Assembly: GCA_007127615.1 (NCBI GenBank)
Contig: SKZB01000131.1
Location: forward strand, 1-22,501
Reading direction: 5' to 3'
Source: Phycisphaerales bacterium
GTDB lineage: Bacteria > Planctomycetota > Phycisphaerae > Phycisphaerales > SM1A02
DNA length: 22,501 bases
The notes under the pieces are model-generated. The model saw only the letters and a program-made list of their open reading frames with translations. It was not told the DNA's origin and did not search any database. Below are positions 1-6,921 of this stretch, piece by piece (the first letter of the stretch is position 1; every line of letters begins with the position of its first letter). The translations under genes were made by a program, and so were the position numbers.

Positions 1-1440
1 ATCGAGAAGCTGTTTCTCCCCGTCGGAAAGTTGGGCTCGCTGCTGGAACGATTGAGCATCTCGGCGGTTGAGCGGGCCGGGCAGAGGTGTTTCCGGCCGC
101 ATTTCACGGCGGAGTTCCGCCACGTCGCGTCGTTCGGCGCCGCGCGTCATGCCGCCACCGGGACGGCCTCGCCGCGCACGCCAGCGGTTCCCCCGGTTGT
201 TGTCCTCCTCGACGGTTTCGGACAGATTAAGAGCCGATGCGGTCTCGGTGCCGATCAGCCCGTGAAGCGAACTCACGATCGTCTGATCGCGCTCGCGCGC
301 GCGCTCGGTCAGTTCTTCGATCCGGGCGCGAAACTCGCCTTCGGAGCGGCGGATCATCTGCGCCAGGGTCAGATTCTGCCGCTGTTCATCCAGCACGTCC
401 ATCATTTCGTGGGCCAGGCGATCCTGCTGCTGCCGGTGGGCTTCGTACATATTCTGCACCGAACGCCGGGTGGATTCGTCCACCCGATCGACCGCCTCGA
501 GCACGGCCGTGAACTGACGCTCCGCCGCCCGGCCGATGGCCGCGGCCTGCGGATACGCCCGGGTGAGATAGCGGCGTCGAAGTTCACGCGACGGTTCCTC
601 CGGAAGCAGTTGCGCCAGATCGCGGAACGCGCGGCGGTGCAGATCCGTCATCCCTTTCGTTTCCTTCATGAGATCTTCGGTCAGATCCGCCCAGATCTCC
701 TGGAAGTGCTGAAACATCTGCAGCATGAGTTCGCGTTGCTCAAGATCCGGCTCGGTGAACCCCGCGCGATCCATTTCGCGCATCGCTTCGAGCATCATCG
801 TCGTCCCCGCTTCAAAGACGTCTTTCGCGCCGCGCGTCAGCCGCTGTTCGTAGGACATCAGGACCGGGTCGATGCGTTCGAGATCCGCGGTCGAGAGATC
901 GAGCTCCTGCACGAACTCAGTCAGATCAATGCGCACCGCGGGATTGATGAAGTCGATACCGCGCGTCATTTCGTTGCCGTACCGAAGCCGCGTGCGGGCC
1001 ATGCGGACGCGCGGAACCACTCGTTGTTGATCCTCCGTCAGCACGGACTCCACATCGTTGAAGAAGGATTCATCCAACTGTTCGATCCGCCGCATCAACC
1101 GATCGGCGGATCGGACCAGCCGCTCCATGACCGGCAGGTTGGACATGTCGAAGCTGCGGGTCAGTGACCGCATCTCCGAGAGGAAGTCCTCGATCTCTCC
1201 TTCGCGCAGCTGGCGGTAGCGGTCGAGATACTCCCGATGAAACTCCGAGACCAGTTGACGCTGCTGCGGGCTCAGGCCCAAACGCTCGGCGTAGCCGTCG
1301 AGTTCGCGACTGTCGATCGGATCCGGCACGGTGTTGAACGTTCCCTGCGCTGAGGCGGGAACCGCCACCATCCCCACCATCAGGGCGAGGAAGAACAGCA
1401 CGATCGGAGAGAGGCCGGAACGGCGAACGGTCACTTTCAT
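1..1440 (-). CDS. Exported helical protein of unknown function (C-terminus cut by window edge)
   Basis: I translated this frame by eye. It is open from an ATG at 1440 to position 1 with no stop, giving at least 480 residues. A GGAG ribosome site lies 7-8 bases before the start. Residues 1-31 form a signal peptide: basic MKVTVRR, a hydrophobic stretch, then cleavage after PASA. The mature part is almost all charged amphipathic helix, rich in E, R, Q and M. Stretches such as ERLGLSPQQRQLVSEFHREY (about 54-73) and VQELDLSTADLERIDPVL recall the LTxxQ helices of Spy/CpxP-like periplasmic proteins. The visible C-terminal 90 residues are Arg/Gly rich and probably disordered. I do not recognise a named family. 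A periplasmic helical chaperone-like or stress protein is an inference only. Confidence 0.8.
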   Translation of the reverse strand, partial: MKVTVRRSGLSPIVLFFLALMVGMVAVPASAQGTFNTVPDPIDSRELDGYAERLGLSPQQRQLVSEFHREYLDRYRQLREGEIEDFLSEMRSLTRSFDMSNLPVMERLVRSADRLMRRIEQLDESFFNDVESVLTEDQQRVVPRVRMARTRLRYGNEMTRGIDFINPAVRIDLTEFVQELDLSTADLERIDPVLMSYEQRLTRGAKDVFEAGTTMMLEAMREMDRAGFTEPDLEQRELMLQMFQHFQEIWADLTEDLMKETKGMTDLHRRAFRDLAQLLPEEPSRELRRRYLTRAYPQAAAIGRAAERQFTAVLEAVDRVDESTRRSVQNMYEAHRQQQDRLAHEMMDVLDEQRQNLTLAQMIRRSEGEFRARIEELTERARERDQTIVSSLHGLIGTETASALNLSETVEEDNNRGNRWRARRGRPGGGMTRGAERRDVAELRREMRPETPLPGPLNRRDAQSFQQRAQLSDGEKQLLD

Positions 1441-1537
1441 CTGATTGCTCCACGCACTTGGGCAAGCCGGTCGGAGGACGGCGCCGGACCGGGATCTGGT
1501 ACCGGCACGAGGCGAAAAAGTTACTCCACGGAAACGT

Positions 1538-2053
1538 TTACATCGCTGACCCCATGCCGATGGCGCGCCGCCACGCGCTGATCTGCCCGAGGTGCATCAT
1601 GATGTGGCCGGTCGTGGTGAAGATCAGGGCCGCCCCGATCGTCGGAAAGAGTTCCTTCATCCGGCCTTCCATCGGGTTCGGTTGCTGCAGCATCTCGTCG
1701 GAGACGTCCGGGAGCGCTTCCGCGAGCGCGCGGTGGCGGTCCAGGAAAGACTCGACGATGACATCCTTCTCCGGGTAGCGTCCGTCCTGCTCCACGCACT
1801 CCGCCGCCGGTGAGAACAACTCCTCGAAGCCGGGCTTCGCCTCCACCCGATCCTCCATGCCGAGCAGTTCGAACATCTTGTCGGGGTAGATCGACAGGTG
1901 ACCCAGGCAGAAGGCCGGGTGATTCATCTTCGGGTGGGGCATATGCGCGAACTTCGCCGCAGGAATCTCCTTGACGAGCGTCTCTGCGTAGTTGATCGAG
2001 ACCAGCAGGCCGGGCTTGATATGGGCGGCAGCGAACGATTCAGTGGCGGGCAT
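1538..2053 (-). CDS. DinB/YfiT-fold putative metal-dependent protein
   Basis: 171-residue cytosolic protein of the DinB four-helix-bundle superfamily. Members bind a metal through three histidines and include thiol-dependent transferases and hydrolases. Here His52 in the GHL of CLGHL and the HxxxH pair His150/His154 in TTGHIMMHLGQISAWRR sit where the metal ligands fall in the family. The C-terminal HxGQ..xWRR ending is also typical. I chose the ATG at 2053 because a CGGAG ribosome site lies just upstream; the frame stays open to 2239, but that upstream part does not look like protein. The substrate cannot be read from the sequence. It is followed, 97 bases on, by the exported helical protein on the same strand. 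Confidence 0.8.
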   Translation of the reverse strand: MPATESFAAAHIKPGLLVSINYAETLVKEIPAAKFAHMPHPKMNHPAFCLGHLSIYPDKMFELLGMEDRVEAKPGFEELFSPAAECVEQDGRYPEKDVIVESFLDRHRALAEALPDVSDEMLQQPNPMEGRMKELFPTIGAALIFTTTGHIMMHLGQISAWRRAIGMGSAM

Positions 2054-2226
2054 CAAAAAATCTCCGGGGTCAGACAACGCGGTGACAAAAGAGGCGCCAA
2101 GAGGTCCACGGCCGGGTACAGAACACGAGCCGTCCGACCTCTGACTTCTGCAATGATAGACACGCCCGAACGGTATCGTTCCGGCTGAATTCGATCGGAA
2201 ATCCGGTTGCGATTCAGTCTCAACGC

Positions 2227-2255
2227 TTGGCACGACCACTCGGGATGGCTATTCT
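2227..2255 (+). promoter_or_regulatory. Sigma70-like promoter for the heme oxygenase gene
   Basis: TTGGCA at 2227-2232 (five of six to the -35 consensus), a 17-base spacer, and TATTCT at 2250-2255 (four of six to the -10). The predicted transcript starts near 2262 and has a leader of about 60 bases. The rest of the divergent gap 2054-2324 shows nothing firm. Confidence 0.5.
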
Positions 2256-2324
2256 TTATTCACTTGTCGGGGATAAACTCTCTCAGCACGAGCCACCGGC
2301 AAGGCAGACCCTTCGAGGAACACG

Positions 2325-2972
2325 ATGGCCGATCAGAACACGAACGTTATGGCAAAGCTGAAGAGCGCCACCGCCGACCTGCACACCGAGGCGGAGAACC
2401 GCCCGATGCAGCGATTGCTTGCGAAAGGCACCCTGCCGCGCGAGCAGTACGTGGCTTATCTCGGTCAGCTCTACTGGTTGCACCGAACGCTCGAAGAGGT
2501 GACCGACGCCGCGGCGTCTTCGCACCGCGCGTTCGCCACGGTGGTGCGGGACGACCAGCGCCGGACCCCCGAACTGCGGGCCGATCTGGCGGCGCACGGC
2601 GTGAAAGCCGATGCGGTGACTCCGCAGCCGGCGACCGAAGCGGCGATGACCGAAGTCCGGCGATTTGCCGGAGATGACCCGGTGTCCATCCTCGGGCTGA
2701 CCTACGTGCTCGAAGGAAGCAACAACGGCTCCAAGTACATCGCGCGGAACCTGATGAAGTCGTACGGGCTCACGCCCGGCGAGCCCGGACTCTCGTACTT
2801 CGATCCCTACGGCGACGAACAGATGCCGCGCTGGCTCGCGTTCAAAGCGGCCATGGATGCCGCCGGATTCGATGAAGCGGAGCAGAAAACGATCGTCGAT
2901 GCCGCGAAGGCGATGTTCCGCATGATCGCGGAGATCAGCGATGAGGTCGATCGGCCCGTCGCGACCGCGTAA
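2325..2972 (+). CDS. Heme oxygenase family protein
   Basis: 215-residue soluble protein of the heme oxygenase family (PF01126), which opens heme to biliverdin, CO and iron. The N-terminal helix LKSATADLHTEAENRPM carries His20, the expected proximal heme ligand. The distal helix is seen as YVLEGSNNGSKYIARNL, matching the YVLEGSxxGG region of bacterial BphO/HemO-type enzymes. Length is normal for the family. The start is set by GAGGA at 2315-2319. No phytochrome, bilin reductase or heme uptake gene lies nearby, so iron recovery or heme turnover and bilin supply remain equally open. It stands alone between a divergent DinB-like gene and a convergent E1-like gene. Confidence 0.88.
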   Translation: MADQNTNVMAKLKSATADLHTEAENRPMQRLLAKGTLPREQYVAYLGQLYWLHRTLEEVTDAAASSHRAFATVVRDDQRRTPELRADLAAHGVKADAVTPQPATEAAMTEVRRFAGDDPVSILGLTYVLEGSNNGSKYIARNLMKSYGLTPGEPGLSYFDPYGDEQMPRWLAFKAAMDAAGFDEAEQKTIVDAAKAMFRMIAEISDEVDRPVATA

Positions 2973-3032
2973 GCTTCGAACGCCGGTCCCGTCGTCTTTG
3001 CCATCGTTCCGCCGGCACGCCGATGTGTGCGC

Positions 3033-4160
3033 CTAGGCCCCGATGTAGCGGCTGTAGATGCTGCGCGCCCGCTGCGGGTCGGAGATGCCGTGGATGATGG
3101 CACGTCCGTCGGGAAACAGGGTCATTTCCACCGTGCCGCCGCCCTCACCGGTTTCGCCGGCGAGACGGCCGCGCAACAGAAACTCGTTCATCGAGAACGT
3201 GCCGTGCGCCGCGAGTCGATCGGCAAGTGCCGCCAGATCCACGGCGTTGGCGGCGGCCGGCGCCGGCATCACCTGGACCGCCCCCCGGCCGCACAGCGTC
3301 GTCGTCTGACCGGATTGAGCGGGGGAACGATCCAGCCAGTCGAACTGCCCCCGCGCGCAACACGGACAGTCCGCGTTCGGGGCCGGCCGGGACATCCGCC
3401 GCGTCGTGTTCGCCCAGAGATCGACGGTATACAGCGATCGATCGAGCCGATCGAATCGGCCGGTGATCAGCTTGAAGGCCTGGGTGACCTGGTGCGAGGC
3501 GATCACGCTCACCGCCGCGCCGAGCACGCCCGCCGTATCGCAGGTCGGCATGGAGCCCGGCGCGGGCATGTCGGGAAAGAGACAGCGCAGACAGGGAGTT
3601 GCGGTTCCGTCATCCCACGTGATCCGGCGTGGGGAATGATGCCTGACCGCCGCGGCACGCGGCAGAATCGTCATCGACATACCCGTCGTGCCGATCGCCC
3701 CGCCGTACACGTAGGGCAGCCCGCAGGCGACCGCGACGTCGTTGAGCAGGTAGCGCGTTTCGTAGTTGTCCAGGCCGTCGAGGATGAGGTCCGCGCCGCT
3801 CAGCAGCGGCACGATCGACTCGGCCCGCACATCCGACACGTGCGCTTCGATCTCGACCTCACGATTGATCTGTTCGAGGCGCTTCTTCGCAGCGATGGCC
3901 TTCGGCAGCGCCTGCGCGACATCGTGCTCGTCAAACAACACCTGCCGCTGCAGATTGGTCAACTCCACCAGGTCACGATCCGCCAGGATCAGCCGCCCGA
4001 TGCCGGCGCGGCAGAGTTGATCGGCGATCACGCTGCCCAGTGCGCCGCAGCCGACCAGCAGCGCGGTGGTTTCGCGCACGGCGCGGTGGCCGCTCTCGCC
4101 GAACTCCGGCAGGAGTTTCTGTCGGTGGTATCGGTCGGGTTGATCGTCACGCCGATTCAC
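3033..4160 (-). CDS. ThiF/MoeB/HesA-family E1-like adenylyltransferase
   Basis: 375 residues. E1-like enzymes adenylate the C-terminal glycine of a ubiquitin-like sulfur carrier (ThiS, MoaD or similar) or modify other substrates. The nucleotide site is seen as VGCGALGS (Gly37, Gly39, Gly42), Asp61 and NLQRQ at 69-73. DGLDN lies at 128-132. Zinc ligands are Cys190/Cys193 (PCLRC) and Cys265 with Cys267/268 (CPCC). Cys207 in TCDTAGVLG is the likely catalytic cysteine. A C-terminal domain of about 80 residues ends in LFPDGRAII..ARSIYSRYIGA. I start it at GTG 4160, because GTGA overlaps the stop of the preceding gene by four bases and homology begins at RYHRQKLLPEFG; the frame upstream is only antisense to that gene. 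No carrier protein is encoded nearby, so the partner is unknown. Confidence 0.85.
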   Translation of the reverse strand: MNRRDDQPDRYHRQKLLPEFGESGHRAVRETTALLVGCGALGSVIADQLCRAGIGRLILADRDLVELTNLQRQVLFDEHDVAQALPKAIAAKKRLEQINREVEIEAHVSDVRAESIVPLLSGADLILDGLDNYETRYLLNDVAVACGLPYVYGGAIGTTGMSMTILPRAAAVRHHSPRRITWDDGTATPCLRCLFPDMPAPGSMPTCDTAGVLGAAVSVIASHQVTQAFKLITGRFDRLDRSLYTVDLWANTTRRMSRPAPNADCPCCARGQFDWLDRSPAQSGQTTTLCGRGAVQVMPAPAAANAVDLAALADRLAAHGTFSMNEFLLRGRLAGETGEGGGTVEMTLFPDGRAIIHGISDPQRARSIYSRYIGA

Positions 4161-5113
4161 GGGTCGCGGCTGCGGTTTTCCTCGTCCCGGCGGTGCAGTC
4201 GCTCGATCCAGTTGTCGGCGTCGCGACGGGTGACGGCGGCGGTGGAGAAGGTCACATTGACCGAGCCGTCGGCGAGAAAGGTGACTTCGTTGACCATGCG
4301 TCGCTCGATCCCGACGAGTCGCTGAATCTGTTCCGCAATGATGCGGCGATCCTGTCGAGAAAAATCGGGATCCTTGCCGGCTTCCGTGGTCATCCGGGTG
4401 ATCTCCGTCTTGATCGCGCGGGTCGACCATCCGCCGGCGACCGTGGCGGTGCACTCCGCCAGTGCGAGCAGGAGGGCGCGCATGTGATTGTCCTCGTACT
4501 GAGCCGAAATCCAGTCACGAAACGCGGCGGCCGGCTGGTTCAGGTCGTTCGCGATTTCCACGCTCTCGTTCATGTCCCGGTAGACCTCCTCCAGCCGGGC
4601 AATGTCCCGGGCGGACAACCGGCCGGCGTCGCGCGCGCGGTTCATGAGCTGACGCATATTCTCGTTGGCGGCGGGGTTCTCGAGATACGGCGGGAGTTGG
4701 TTGATCATCCGGGTGAAGTCCGGCGGGGTCATCTCCGGCATCATGGGTTCGAAGCTCGTCAACTGCCAGCGAATGTACGCATCGACGAACGGGTCCCGGT
4801 GCTGCCGCTCGGTGATATTCCTCGCGATGTCATCCAGATCAACCTCATCGCTGACCTCGCTCGCCAGGTTCGCCGACTCCCGGGGAAGCGCGCGGTTGCG
4901 CAATCCCCGCTCGCCTTCGCGGGTGAGCGTTTCGATGAACGGCCGCACGGATTGCGGCGGGGTGGCGGTCGTGACGGTCAGGCCGGGCGCACTGCCGTTG
5001 CCCGGCCAGTCATGCTCGACGACGGTGCAGGAGGCGCTGGTGAGGAATCCGCCCGCCAGAAGTGTGAGCAGGATCATGGCAATCGACGTGGGCCGCGGAA
5101 TTCTGCGTCTCAT
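4157..5113 (-). CDS. Exported helical protein of unknown function
   Basis: 318 residues. The N-terminus MRRRIPRPTSIAMILLTLLAGGFLTSASC is a signal peptide. A cysteine follows SAS, so a lipoprotein is possible, but the -3 residue is not the usual Leu, Val or Ile. The mature part is predicted mainly helical, with many acidic and basic residues, and has no motif I recognise. An ATG at 5122 is also in frame, but AGGA at 5123-5126 gives proper spacing only for the ATG at 5113. The leader holds tandem 14-bp repeats that run up to the ribosome site. Its stop overlaps the GTG start of the E1-like gene, so the two are probably translated together. Confidence 0.75.
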   Translation of the reverse strand: MRRRIPRPTSIAMILLTLLAGGFLTSASCTVVEHDWPGNGSAPGLTVTTATPPQSVRPFIETLTREGERGLRNRALPRESANLASEVSDEVDLDDIARNITERQHRDPFVDAYIRWQLTSFEPMMPEMTPPDFTRMINQLPPYLENPAANENMRQLMNRARDAGRLSARDIARLEEVYRDMNESVEIANDLNQPAAAFRDWISAQYEDNHMRALLLALAECTATVAGGWSTRAIKTEITRMTTEAGKDPDFSRQDRRIIAEQIQRLVGIERRMVNEVTFLADGSVNVTFSTAAVTRRDADNWIERLHRRDEENRSRDP

Positions 5114-5118
5114 ACAGC

Positions 5119-5188
5119 GCATCCTATTCGTGGTGCTTGTTTCGTGCTGCCGGTGTCGTGAAGCTTGTGTCGTGGGGTTGGTTTCGTA
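5119..5188. repeat. Tandem imperfect 14-bp repeats in the leader of the exported-protein gene
   Basis: Reading the plus strand in 14-base steps gives GTGCTTGTTTCGTG (5133-5146), CTGCCGGTGTCGTG (5147-5160) and AAGCTTGTGTCGTG (5161-5174). Weaker flanking units GCATCCTATTCGTG (5119-5132) and GGGTTGGTTTCGTA (5175-5188) stay in the same phase. On the sense (minus) strand each unit begins CACGA, followed by A/C-rich bases. The last unit overlaps the AGGA ribosome site and the nearby upstream ATG. Confidence 0.75.
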
Positions 5189-5213
5189 GTGAACCGTGAC
5201 GGGGACGATTCGA

Positions 5214-5226
5214 TTTGACGGTCAAA
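5214..5226. promoter_or_regulatory. 13-bp palindrome upstream of the repeat block
   Basis: TTTGAC-G-GTCAAA is a perfect inverted repeat with one central base. It lies between the rpsG terminator and the tandem repeats, upstream of the exported-protein gene. Its size and position suit a dimeric regulator. No regulator is identified. Confidence 0.3.
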
Positions 5227-5236
5227 AGCCAAACGA

Positions 5237-5268
5237 TCACGGCCCCCGACAATTGCCGGGGGCCGTGA
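5237..5268 (-). terminator. Strong hairpin after rpsG, likely terminator
   Basis: A perfect 12-bp stem, TCACGGCCCCCG (5237-5248) with CGGGGGCCGTGA (5257-5268), around an 8-base loop. It lies 40 bases past the rpsG stop. The downstream T run on the minus strand is interrupted (TCGTTTGGCTTTTG), so it may leak or mark mRNA 3' ends. Confidence 0.7.
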
Positions 5269-5308
5269 GAATTTGTGGGTGGTGGTGAGCGCGGGGTGGT
5301 GGGGGCGA

Positions 5309-5803
5309 TTACCACGCAAAGTGCGCGAAGGCCTTGTTGGCCTCGGCCATGCGGTGGGTCTGCTCACGGGTGGCCATCGCCTTGCCTTCGCCCTTGGCGG
5401 CGTCGAAGAGTTCCTTGGCGAGCCGGTTGGCCATCGGCTTGCCGGATTCAGACCGGGTCGCCTGCAGGAGCCAGCGGAAGGCGAGCGATTGCTGACGCCG
5501 GGCGTTGACCTGCATCGGCACCTGGTAATTCGCGCCACCGACCCGTTTGGAACGCACTTCGACTTCGGGCCGGGCGTTATCAATCGCCTTGCGGAAGAGG
5601 GCGATGGCGTTCTCCGGCCCGCCTTCGATCTTTTCCTTCTTGAGACGCTGATCGATCAGATCGAGCGCATCGTACATCACGCGCTGGGCAACGGCCTTTT
5701 TGCCGTCCCACATCAGGCAGTTGATGAATTTCGCGAGCACCTTGTCGTTGAAACGGGGATCCGGACGGAGCTGTTCTTCTGACTTCGTAATACGACCGGC
5801 CAT
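5309..5803 (-). CDS. rpsG: 30S ribosomal protein S7
   Basis: 164-residue primary-binding protein that nucleates assembly of the 30S head on the 3' domain of 16S rRNA and lines the E-site exit. Hallmarks are DPRFNDKVLAKFINCLMWDGKK near the start, ARPEVEVRSKRVGGANYQVP in the middle, and EANKAFAHFAW at the end (AFAHYRW in E. coli). It is slightly longer than the common 156 residues, with the extra length around QRLKKEKIEGGPENA. A perfect AAGGAGG at 5808-5814 sets the start. It follows rpsL after a long 195-base spacer with several hairpins. In most bacteria fusA comes next; here the gene is followed by a strong hairpin and an unrelated exported protein. Confidence 0.97.
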   Translation of the reverse strand: MAGRITKSEEQLRPDPRFNDKVLAKFINCLMWDGKKAVAQRVMYDALDLIDQRLKKEKIEGGPENAIALFRKAIDNARPEVEVRSKRVGGANYQVPMQVNARRQQSLAFRWLLQATRSESGKPMANRLAKELFDAAKGEGKAMATREQTHRMAEANKAFAHFAW

Positions 5804-5998
5804 GGGGCCTCCTTTGCTGGCTCATCTGTTCCCGAATGGGGTCAGCACCGGGAACTCACTGTTCACCGCGTTTCAAAGAGTGGAAGAGGCGTGAAACGCG
5901 ATTACTTGCCTCAAACTGATTTTTGCTCGGACTGGTTGAGTGCCTCTGGATAATCGAGCGTCGGGCCGATGCCCGGGATCGGATTTGCCGGCCCGGAC
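5804..5998 (-). promoter_or_regulatory. Structured rpsL-rpsG spacer, possible S7 autoregulation site
   Basis: The 195-base spacer holds a perfect 9-bp inverted repeat, CGCGTTTCA (5867-5875) with TGAAACGCG (5892-5900). A second stem, TTCCCG (5829-5834) with CGGGAA (5849-5854), lies 15 bases before the rpsG ribosome site. A small third stem, CCGAT/ATCGG, lies near 5965-5985. In E. coli S7 binds the S12-S7 spacer and represses translation. A similar role here is an inference from position and structure only. Confidence 0.4.
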
Positions 5999-6370
5999 TT
6001 ACTTGCCCTGCTTCGTGCCGTACTTGGAGCGGCCCTGTTTGCGGCCATCGACGCCGAGCGTATCGAGCGAACCGCGGACGACGTGGTAACGCACGCCGGG
6101 CAGGTCACGCACGCGACCGCCGCGGACGAGCACGATGGAGTGTTCCTGAAGGTTGTGTCCTTCGCCGCCGATGTACGCGGTGACTTCCTTCCCGTTGGAC
6201 AAACGGACACGCGCGACTTTGCGGAGCGCGGAGTTCGGCTTCTTGGGGGTCACGGTACGCACCTGCAGACACACGCCGCGCTTCTGCGGACATTGATCAA
6301 GGTCACGGACCTTGCTCTTGGCCTTGGGGGTGCGGCGGGGATTGCGAACAAGCTGATTGATCGTGGGCAT
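5999..6370 (-). CDS. rpsL: 30S ribosomal protein S12
   Basis: 123-residue decoding-centre protein. The start [13 protein letters not shown] is canonical and fixes the ATG at 6370, although no strong ribosome site precedes it and the frame is open further upstream. The two conserved loops are intact: [18 protein letters not shown] (both lysines present, the form usually associated with streptomycin sensitivity) and [18 protein letters not shown], whose Asp is the residue methylthiolated by RimO in E. coli. The C-terminus [15 protein letters not shown] is normal. The gene heads a short str-type pair with rpsG. Its leader contains a GC hairpin followed by a short T run. Confidence 0.97.
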   Translation of the reverse strand: MPTINQLVRNPRRTPKAKSKVRDLDQCPQKRGVCLQVRTVTPKKPNSALRKVARVRLSNGKEVTAYIGGEGHNLQEHSIVLVRGGRVRDLPGVRYHVVRGSLDTLGVDGRKQGRSKYGTKQGK

Positions 6371-6402
6371 GGGACAGAACTCTCTAAGGGCAGACCAAAA
6401 CC

Positions 6403-6419
6403 GCCCGGACACGCCGGGC
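6403..6419 (-). promoter_or_regulatory. Short GC hairpin in the rpsL leader, attenuator-like
   Basis: On the minus strand GCCCGG pairs with CCGGGC around the loop CGTGT, followed by GGTTTTGG. It lies between the predicted promoter and the rpsL start. The stem is only 6 bp and the T run is four bases, so termination is uncertain. Confidence 0.3.
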
Positions 6420-6429
6420 CGAGCCGCGT

Positions 6430-6458
6430 AGCTTAGCAGCTCCCGGCATTGGCGGCAA
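6430..6458 (-). promoter_or_regulatory. Candidate promoter for rpsL-rpsG
   Basis: On the minus strand TTGCCG (6453-6458) and TAAGCT (6430-6435) are separated by 17 bases. The -10 match is modest. Transcription would start near 6422, giving a leader of about 50 bases that includes the GC hairpin. Confidence 0.35.
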
Positions 6459-6509
6459 CCGATTCGGTGAAATGGTGGTGCCTCCGCACGTGAGAGCCCC
6501 CGCTTCGGC

Positions 6510-6537
6510 TTGCATCGGGCGGCGGAAACCCTACACT
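6510..6537 (+). promoter_or_regulatory. Candidate promoter for rpmE
   Basis: TTGCAT (6510-6515), a 16-base spacer, and TACACT (6532-6537). The leader would be about 100 bases. The rest of the divergent gap 6371-6642 holds only the rpsL signals. Confidence 0.35.
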
Positions 6538-6642
6538 GTGGGGCTCGATTTCGCACGGGGCGGTTGGGCCGATCGGCCGCCGCACGGACTTGTGCGAACG
6601 GAATCCATCCAGAACCCGAACATCCTTGCGGGAGCGTCCGCC

Positions 6643-6870
6643 ATGAAAGACAAGATTCATCCCCAGTACCATCCCGACTGCAAGGTCTACTATCGCGGTG
6701 AGCACGTGATGACCGTCGGCGCGACCGTGCCGGAGATGAGCGTCGAAATCTGGTCCGGATCCCACCCGTTCTTCACCGGCAAGAGTTCCTTCGTGGATAC
6801 CGCCGGCCGGGTCGAGAAGTTCCAGAAGAAGTTTGCCGGCAACTACTTCAAGGGTAAGAAAAAGAAGTAA
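6643..6870 (+). CDS. rpmE: 50S ribosomal protein L31, zinc-independent form
   Basis: 75-residue ribosomal protein that bridges the subunits near the 5S rRNA and central protuberance. [10 protein letters not shown] at the start and [24 protein letters not shown] later are diagnostic. HPFFTG falls at residues 41-46 exactly as in E. coli L31, so residues can be compared one to one. The four zinc cysteines of the C+ form (16, 18, 37, 40) are Tyr, Arg, Trp and Ser here; Cys13 is the only cysteine. The start is supported by GGGAG at 6630-6634; an in-frame ATG at 6472 would add unrelated sequence. A lysine-rich tail (GKKKK) ends the protein. It is transcribed away from rpsL and closed by its own terminator. 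Confidence 0.95.
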   Translation: MKDKIHPQYHPDCKVYYRGEHVMTVGATVPEMSVEIWSGSHPFFTGKSSFVDTAGRVEKFQKKFAGNYFKGKKKK

Positions 6871-6921
6871 TCGCCCGCTCGCCGCCCGGCCGACGGGCCG
6901 CAGCCCTGACCGCATCACCAC

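Noticed and set aside
31..1167. Long open frame on the plus strand
   Set aside because: It is antisense to the exported helical protein, which has a signal peptide and ribosome site. The plus-strand product is Arg/His rich with no family features, a usual effect of high GC.
2973..3032. Possible bidirectional terminator between convergent genes
   Set aside because: Only a 5-bp GCCGG/CCGGC pairing with a large loop and no T run is present, which is too weak.
4161..4454. N-terminal extension of the E1-like protein
   Set aside because: The added part is Arg/His-rich antisense-like sequence overlapping the upstream gene. Homology begins near the GTG at 4160.
3027..5161. Long plus-strand frames opposite the E1-like and exported-protein genes
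   Set aside because: They mirror the codon positions of two well-supported minus-strand genes and show no recognisable domain or ribosome site.
6371..6556. Extended S12 start upstream of MPTINQL
   Set aside because: S12 begins at MPTINQL in all bacteria I know; the upstream residues are not conserved-looking and cover the promoter region.
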